DNA from: Paramacrobiotus metropolitanus
Taxonomy: Eukaryota > Tardigrada > Eutardigrada > Parachela > Macrobiotidae
Direction of reading: 5' to 3'
NCBI RefSeq assembly: GCF_019649055.1
Contig: NW_026570279.1
Location: 558,001 to 622,000, forward strand
DNA length: 64,000 nt
Part shown: in pieces, positions 57,766-64,000 of the stretch
How the letters are laid out: the number at the start of each line of letters is the position of its first letter
Numbering within the stretch: position 1 is the first letter of the stretch
Program-made: the position numbers and the translations under genes
Notes under the pieces: generated by a model
The model's input: only the letters and a program-made list of their open reading frames with translations
Databases searched by the model: none
What the model was told of the DNA's origin: nothing

Positions 57766-59252
57766 ACTGTGTAGCGTATGTGTAGCTATGTAAGCATTGC
57801 TGCAATTTGCTTATTTTTGGGATTTAACAAACTGCGGACAGACTGAGGGTACTTACCAGGACTGAGCTGACCTTTATAACCTTCGAACCTTGATCATATT
57901 TTACGGGGTTTTCGCGCGCGCCATGTCTTGGCGACAATAATTAACCGCGCGACATTATTGAAAATCATCCTTTTTCCGTTCAGTGATAATAATAATTCGT
58001 TCTTGTTTCCCTGTACAGATTATATAATAATTTATACACGAAAAAATATGGCTGCGTTTTTCACGGAAGTGGCGCATTATATGGCATGTCCGCATAAGTA
58101 CTCTCAATGTTCGAATAATTATATTCTAACACTGTACAAATGTACATGATCGAACGACCTAGAATTCGCACGGGAAGCCACTCTACTGGGTGGCCAATAT
58201 TGCGACAAGTGCCCCATATAGAACATTTCCCCATCACTTCGTTATCCAGTTGTAGTCGTTACCTTAGTGCATTTCTACGAGGAAATAAGCTTTTTCTCTT
58301 CCCTGAGAATTCCTTTCCATTAGTTTTAAGTGCTGTTTACGCATAATTGTTCCATGTATTTCAAGGCCTTTCTGAGTACTGTTTAAATTGTTTCTTGCGA
58401 AATGCGTATTAACTAAACGTTGAGTGAAGTGCCAGTTAAGATCAACGGCAGATAGCTTCAGTGATATAATTATTATTTCTGTAATTTCTGCTTAGAAGCA
58501 GTGACCATTTGTGGAGCTAACCACCCACTGCTTATGCTGATAATACTGGGAAAACCATCGCGTTGCTTGCTGTTTACGCATTACAGTAGTGATTAATCCC
58601 GGTCTTTACCACATTCGTGTGGCATAGGGCCGCGCTGATCGTGGCAATGCAATTCACTCGAATGATTGTTTCCTTACCTCTGCCAACTAGGGAACCCTTA
58701 CTGGGCTGGTTACCAGGTGAATGAACGTTGTTCAGGGCTGCAGAATTACTAAGAATCTATGTGCGAAGTACTTACGTTTACTGCGAAATAGTACATAATT
58801 ATTAAATTATTATCAATAATTATGTACTATAATTATGTACTTTAGTACTATTTCGCAGCAAACATACTTCGCAATTAGTACAACTGTGTAGGTTCCCTCT
58901 GCTGGTACAATGTGCGTACAACGCAGTTGTTGTTGCTTCGTAAGTCTACCGCGTACAAGTTTACAACGGTAACTGTATTATTTTCATTTCAACCTTGGTA
59001 ACACGAAACCACAATTAAGTTAACGCGTCGAATTTTGGAATAAACGTAATACAGCAACATCAGTGAAGACAAGGCTAAGTACTTAGTAAGTATGTGATCA
59101 CATACGTACTGTACTCGTACATTATGTGAACAGGACTTTACAGTACAATTATTACGTCTGTACGTTATTATCCGCTTTCTTCTTAGTAGAATGCACAAGC
59201 GGACAAAACGCTTCTAAGTCCTGCTTCGATCAAAAGCAGGATCCTTCTAACT
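57766..59252. other. intergenic, apart from one palindrome no feature seen
   Basis: Short unsupported frames only (57928-58346). Holds the inverted repeat listed at 58763-58872. Confidence 0.45.
58763..58872. repeat. 110-bp imperfect palindrome
   Basis: GCGAAGTACTTACGTTTACT...GCGAAATAGTACATAATTAT pairs with the complement ending AATAGTACTAAAGTACATAA-type sequence and CATACTTCGC. Small bulges occur, with an AT-rich centre. Similar in style to the 18367-18472 palindrome but different in sequence. Confidence 0.7.
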
Positions 59253-59280
59253 ACACACAAACACACACACACACACACAC
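59253..59280. repeat. (AC)n microsatellite
   Basis: About 14 AC units with one interruption. Confidence 0.9.
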
Positions 59281-59726
59281 CCGTGACTGAACATCCGTGA
59301 ACGAAACGGAGCAACGAATCACATCCGGGTGCTGAGCTTATATTTACTTGTTTAGCACGTTAGTTTTTTCATAATTTTAGCATTTTCGTGCCAGCAAGTT
59401 TGCAACAACATCTACCTCCTCCTAAATGGTGCCGATCTGGTGTTAATTAATTTTTAACTAATCTATGGTTTGTCAATCTAATATTATAGTTTGTCAGTTG
59501 GATTTTTAACGTCATATAAGCCCTCATATTTATCCGGTGTTCTTGTATAATTTTATTTATTAATTTAATTTGTTTCTAATCTTATATCGGCCCTTTCCCG
59601 GTTTATATTATCCAGTGTTCGTTTATTGGTGTTTTGTTTCTAATTTTATATCGGCCATCTGGAGTTAATATATTTAAACCGTGTTATTCTAAAAACTGGA
59701 GGGAGAACTACTTCGATTTTTTATCG

Positions 59727-62700
59727 ATGGAGAGTATGGAGAATCCTGATGTTGTTGTGGAATGTCGTCGCGAAAATGGAGTGCGTGATTGTGGCATAAC
59801 AATAGCAGTTTCAGAAAGTCAAAGGACCCTGGATTTCTCAAGCGCGGGCAGACGGAACGGATGTGTTCACTTCGGCCAAGTCCTCCAAACCCCAGCTTCA
59901 GCTGGTTCTTCGAGTCCCGCAACTTTGCTTGATCCCTGCAGTGTCGCTTCAGGTAATTTTGAGAATTACGTATGAAGGTCTGTGAGAGGATACTGGTTCA
60001 GTTTTACGATGCTGTTTTACTCGCATAAATAATCCTTTTTCTCAGTCAGGCTGCAATATTATTCGATAATAATGAGCTGGTTTCTTAAACTCATTTGCTA
60101 CTATTTCCAGTCAGATTTTTATTGTTTAGAATTTCTGAGTTATCCAATATTAACGTAACTTGCAGGTCAACCGGAGTTTATCCTTTCCTCGTCACCGTCC
60201 CTCGCTGATACGCAGCCTGTCCATTCCATTCCACGGGCGAAAGATCTCAGCAGCGACCAGTTGAGCCAGGATGTGCGCCACTCTGAGGCAATGGTGGCCA
60301 GTCTGGAAAATCGGCTGCTGGAGCGGGAGCAGCTGCAGCGCGAGAGCGGTCAGCAGATGGAAGCGCTGCGCACTGCGTACGACAACGCGGTGGCCGAGAA
60401 GAACGATGAGCGGGAGCGGCTGGCTCGGGCGCAGTTTCGGCTGCTGAGTCTAGAGCGCAAGCACCGAGAACATAAACGGGAGTACAAGAAGCTTCTGCAG
60501 TCAGCCGAGGAAGAGAGGAAGCGCGGACAGACGGCGTACCAACAGGTCAGTTCAAACGGAAAGCGGCTTTGGTTTTCGGCATCATATATTCCATTGCTGA
60601 AACTTAAAATTAATTTAGGTAGACAATCTCGTTCGACTTCAGAATCACCAAATAAAATATTGAATTGAATGTGGTTAACTTTTTATTATTATTTTTTTTT
60701 GTGTATAGCTGGAAGCTGATAAATCCGCATCGGAGACCTCTTTGCACTACCGCATCGCAGCTCTCGAAGAGGAACTCTCTTCACTGCGCGAAGCTCACCG
60801 CGACCTGAGGACTCAATCCAAACAACTGACTAAGAACAGCCAGGATGAAGTCTCTGTTCTGCGGCAAAAGCTAACGGAAATTGAATCGCTGCTAATCCCC
60901 ACACTGCAGTGCCATCTGCCCATCGATGAGCGGTGTGCCGGGGATATTCTGCAGACAGGCTTTAATGTGCGAAAAGTCGTCCTGAGGGCGATGCGCGCAC
61001 TGAGAGAGCTCAAGGCGCAACGGGAAAAGAATGTGGCGCAGGAGGATAAAATCAGCCAAATGAACGCGGAGTTGGCCCCTGTCCGCGTGAAGCGGAAAAC
61101 CAGCACCATCCAACGCGACAAGTAAGCTAGTCAATCTGCTTTATACTATATAATATTGTATATTGCCGAATTTTCAAGACGTTTTATCTTAAGTTTGGGA
61201 TGTCCATACATAATATGGTATTGGTAGCAACGTAAGTAACTGATCTTTATTAAGAATATAAGTGTTACTTTTTGTAGTAAGTTAGTTTTTTTTTTATTGC
61301 TCATGCCACTTGCAGCTCAAAGACCAGAAATCCACGTCTCGCAGGCGTTTAAATTAGATTCACAACTGCATGTATTGAATTGCACCAAAACTGTTTAACT
61401 TTTATTTTGTAGATTGCTTTCTACCGGCGTTGTGACCAATTCCGCCCTGCACCCGGAGGATTCTGTCGTTGTGGAAGTTCTTGGAAGAGACGGAGTGCTT
61501 CAGTGTGGAAAAGCAATTGTCCGTTCTACAAGCAAAGTACTCGTAGACTTTTGTTGCGCAAACAAGCGGAGCGAGTGGATTACTTTGGACCAGGCCTTCA
61601 TATCCCGACTTAATTTTTATTATGGTTACAGTCCGTTACGTGTCTCGTTTTACCACGATCAAGGTAACTTTTAAAAATAAAGACAACATATACAAACTTT
61701 TTTTGCGGGATGGTTTTGCACTTTCCTGACAATACTGTAGATTACATTAATAACCATTAATGAAAGTGCACTACCTCTTGTACACTTCGGGCCATAAAAT
61801 CTGTGATTTAGACAAGGGATTTGTATCGTCTTGCAGGAGTCAATGATCAAGTGGAAGTGTTGATGCAACAGCGCAAAACGGAGCCGTGGAAGTGGCAGCC
61901 CGCCACAGTGCTGGTTTTCGACTGGCAGCACCGGCAGTTCGCTTGGGTTGCCATCCACCTGCCTGATGGAGACGTCAAAACAATCGTTGCCCAGGACAGG
62001 ATTAGACGCCCTGCTCCGAGGATTTCGCTGGCCAGTGAACTTCAAGAGGAGACAGAAGATGGAAACGCGGAGAAATTGCGGCAGTTATACGTAAGAAATT
62101 CTTGAATTAAGTGCTTTTTTTAAATTGTTCTCGATGAAACTTTTTAAATTCATCAACCGCTGCTTGCTTTATTTTGCGGGAATCCGTGAGACAAAATAAT
62201 TGCCATTGCAGAGTAAGACTGTGCTCCGAGGCGAAAATGCATATTGCACAAAGGGAAAGAAACGAGGACACCGAGACGTGTGCCTGGCCACGGCGAAACG
62301 TCGAAAGGTGGAACGGGGCTGCAGGGATGCCTTTGCTTCATCAGTGCCAGGAGCGATGCGGCCGATACCTGCGCTTGTACTCGACGATATTAGTGGTATC
62401 CGATTCCTGCCAGTGGAAATCTTAGCCGAGGCTCTTCAGTATCTGCACACCGTGGATCAATGTCGGCTGCGGACGGTGTGCGCCGGCTGGAACGCCATCC
62501 TCACATCGATCGCAGTCAAGAATGTGCTGCATATCCAGTTTCCTTCCGAACATGCTCCCCGGCGTCCACGCGTACCTTCCGTCGGCAGTGTTTACGTGGC
62601 CGTGGCCTGTGCACATCACTGTTGGAGCAACCGCGCGGTTGCCATTGTCGGCTCGCCAGTTGCCGATAATTCTACACAGTTATCTGGACTGGCGAACTGG

Positions 62701-63428
62701 CCTTTGTGTGATGGGCTTTTTCTTCGCGAGATCATACGAGGCGGAGCGGAGAAATTTCCCAGGAATCTAATTATGAGGGACGTTCGCTTTCACGTTCCGT
62801 GGAATTCCAGTGATTCCATCAGCGATCTTTGCTACATGTTTGACTCACTAGTGGCGATCTGTGGCACGCTTATAGTCAAGAACTTTACCTGTGTCTTTCG
62901 CCCGTTTTTTCCGGATGGCGGCGTGAGCTTCACCATCCGGATTCCATTTGGGCGCATGAGCAGCGATCGGCGTCTGACTGTCGCCGACTGCTGGAACATG
63001 TTTGAGCAACGCTGTCCGCTGCTGGATGATCAACAGAAGAGTGTTTTGTACACGGCGATCAAAGATAGCACTGAAGACGGCCTCCTTGAGAGGAAGCTAG
63101 TTATGGTTAGTCTACTGCAATTATTGATCAGTTGAGCGCAAGGGATCTTTTCTAGCAGCATTTGGTAATAATGCTTGTTTAAAAACACGATTGATCATCC
63201 AGCGGTTGAGCTTAGGGGTTTACTGTTTTCAGTGTTTTGCAGGTTCTGGATTCATGGCAGTCTGAGGATCCTCGAAAAACTTCCACTTATTTAAAGCCGT
63301 TTCCCGAAGGAGGCGATCCGCTTGAGCTCGTCGATGTGAACCGGCTTTCCCGAATGGTCCAGTACATTATGTACTGTGTGATAACCAAGACGATATCCAG
63401 CTTCGACATTGCCTGGCCCACTTCTTAG
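59727..63428 (+). CDS. F-box protein with Agenet/Tudor-like units and coiled coil (867 aa)
   Basis: Seven exons: 59727-59952, 60166-60545, 60709-61121, 61413-61663, 61837-62090, 62212-63105, 63243-63428. All borders are GT-AG and the coding length is 2604 bases, in phase throughout. Domains: Agenet-like unit 1 at 8-54 (VVVECRRENGVRDCG); long coiled coil about 105-335; Agenet-like unit 2 at 355-405 (VVVEVLGRDGVLQCGKAIVR); unit 3 at 425-482 (VNDQVEVLMQQ, PWKWQPATV, TIVAQDRIR); F-box about 572-612 (FLPVEILAEALQYLHTVDQC, RLRTVCAGWNAIL). Units 2-3 resemble in order and spacing the FMRP N-terminal pair that binds methyl-lysine. F-box proteins link substrates to SCF ubiquitin ligases. The C-terminal 250 residues have no recognised repeat. 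The start was chosen at MESMENPD because upstream codons look untranslated. Function inferred only. Confidence 0.85.
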
Positions 63429-63712
63429 GTAGCCCATGTTCCTTTGTAAGGATTTTCTACTGTCTACTGAATTTTCAAACGAATGCAGGCTGCCACCCCA
63501 GAATAATAAGGAATAGGCCCACTTCACGCTGATCTTTGATTGCTTTTCGGTTTATTCTTTTTACCGGTTTGAGCTCCATTTTACTTGGTTTTAGATGTTT
63601 ACCCGTATCTGAATTGGCTCTAGCAAATCGTTTTTTTCTCGCTTTTCCTTTTGATACCGGTTTAGAGGAGCTTTTTCAAATGCTTGCTTCTCGGTAAGGA
63701 TGGTAATATCCA

Positions 63713-63805
63713 AGGGAATGCCTCTGGATATGGGATATATCCAAAATTGATATGGATATATCTACAAATATCTTGGATATATCATTTCCTATCCAGATAT
63801 ATCCA
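63713..63805. repeat. ATATCC-rich degenerate repeat
   Basis: GGATAT and ATATCC words repeated about ten times in both orientations (GGATATGGGATATATCC and later CCAGATATATCC). Simple-sequence DNA downstream of the F-box gene. Confidence 0.7.
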
Positions 63806-64000
63806 TTAAAACGTTTATTTCTGAAAAAGTCTTGAAAAGTCTGAATATTTTATCAAAAAACTTCATAAAGCACATTAACCATCAACACCTAATTCCGAAA
63901 GTTAGGAAATAAGTTGAGCTGTGATAAAATAGTGCGTGATTAACAGATAACAAAATTAATCAAAATAATTCAAAATGCAAGATTTATAAAAACAAGTCAG
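63806..64000. other. AT-rich window end, nothing seen
   Basis: No frame or repeat of note. Confidence 0.5.

Noticed and set aside
60261-61125. two separate coiled-coil genes at 60.26 and 60.74 kb
   Set aside because: Splice borders and phases join them, with flanking exons, into one 867-codon gene.

Overview
The window reads as nuclear DNA of a small-intron invertebrate animal. Host genes have GT-AG introns, mostly about 60-900 bases, and there is a tandem MYND/SET (SMYD) family, an F-box protein with FMRP-like Agenet/Tudor units, short inverted-repeat DNA transposons and LTR retroelements. A tardigrade is my best guess, from the style of the F-box gene and the compact introns, but this rests on impression only and confidence is low. 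No rRNA, tRNA, CRISPR array or prokaryotic feature was seen.

Region 1 (1-27.4 kb, mostly minus strand) is a decaying cluster of SMYD-like genes. One copy, at 9642-12824, is open through seven exons (520 aa). Copies at 368-2321, 5028-8028, 15180-18075 and 20853-27063 each carry at least one lesion. Exon-sized relics lie at 8.86-9.11, 13.2-13.8 and 14.0-14.4 kb. In every copy whose SET core is visible, the NHSC motif of the family is replaced by a CWD-type motif, so these look like MYND-zinc pseudo-enzymes. Three inverted-repeat transposons, a minisatellite of about 50-bp units and several long palindromes sit between and inside the copies.

Region 2 (27.66-46.09 kb, plus strand) is a giant Ty3/gypsy-like LTR element of about 18.4 kb, treated here as a fossil. 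In order it has an LTR, an initiator-Met-type primer site, a leader, a long coiled-coil gag head, a capsid-like region, a zinc knuckle with an RGG/QGG tail, a hairpin-rich spacer, an aspartic protease, an extra unassigned domain, RT-RNase H, integrase, two accessory frames, a repeat-rich 3' tail and an LTR. Its interior is saturated with short nucleotide words: about 98 copies of AAAGGTCA/TGACCTTT by my hand count, 11 mini-hairpins with covarying stems and a fixed AAAGTAA loop, a GCAGAGCG...CGCTCTGC palindrome family and a GTTACGG...CCGGCC family. This layered word system is the most unusual thing in the window.

Region 3 (46.1-59.7 kb) is gene-poor. It holds a young, internally deleted LTR element (49712-52368, with GCCT target duplications and nearly identical LTRs), GC-rich stretches of broken unknown coding sequence, AT-rich simple DNA, and a possible small minus-strand host gene near 54.1-54.7 kb.

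Region 4 (59.73-63.43 kb, plus strand) is an intact-looking seven-exon gene of 867 codons. It encodes an N-terminal Agenet-like unit, a coiled coil, a tandem Agenet/Tudor pair resembling the FMRP N-terminus, and an F-box. It could be a ubiquitin-ligase adaptor that recognises a modified or RNA-bound partner, but that role is inference.
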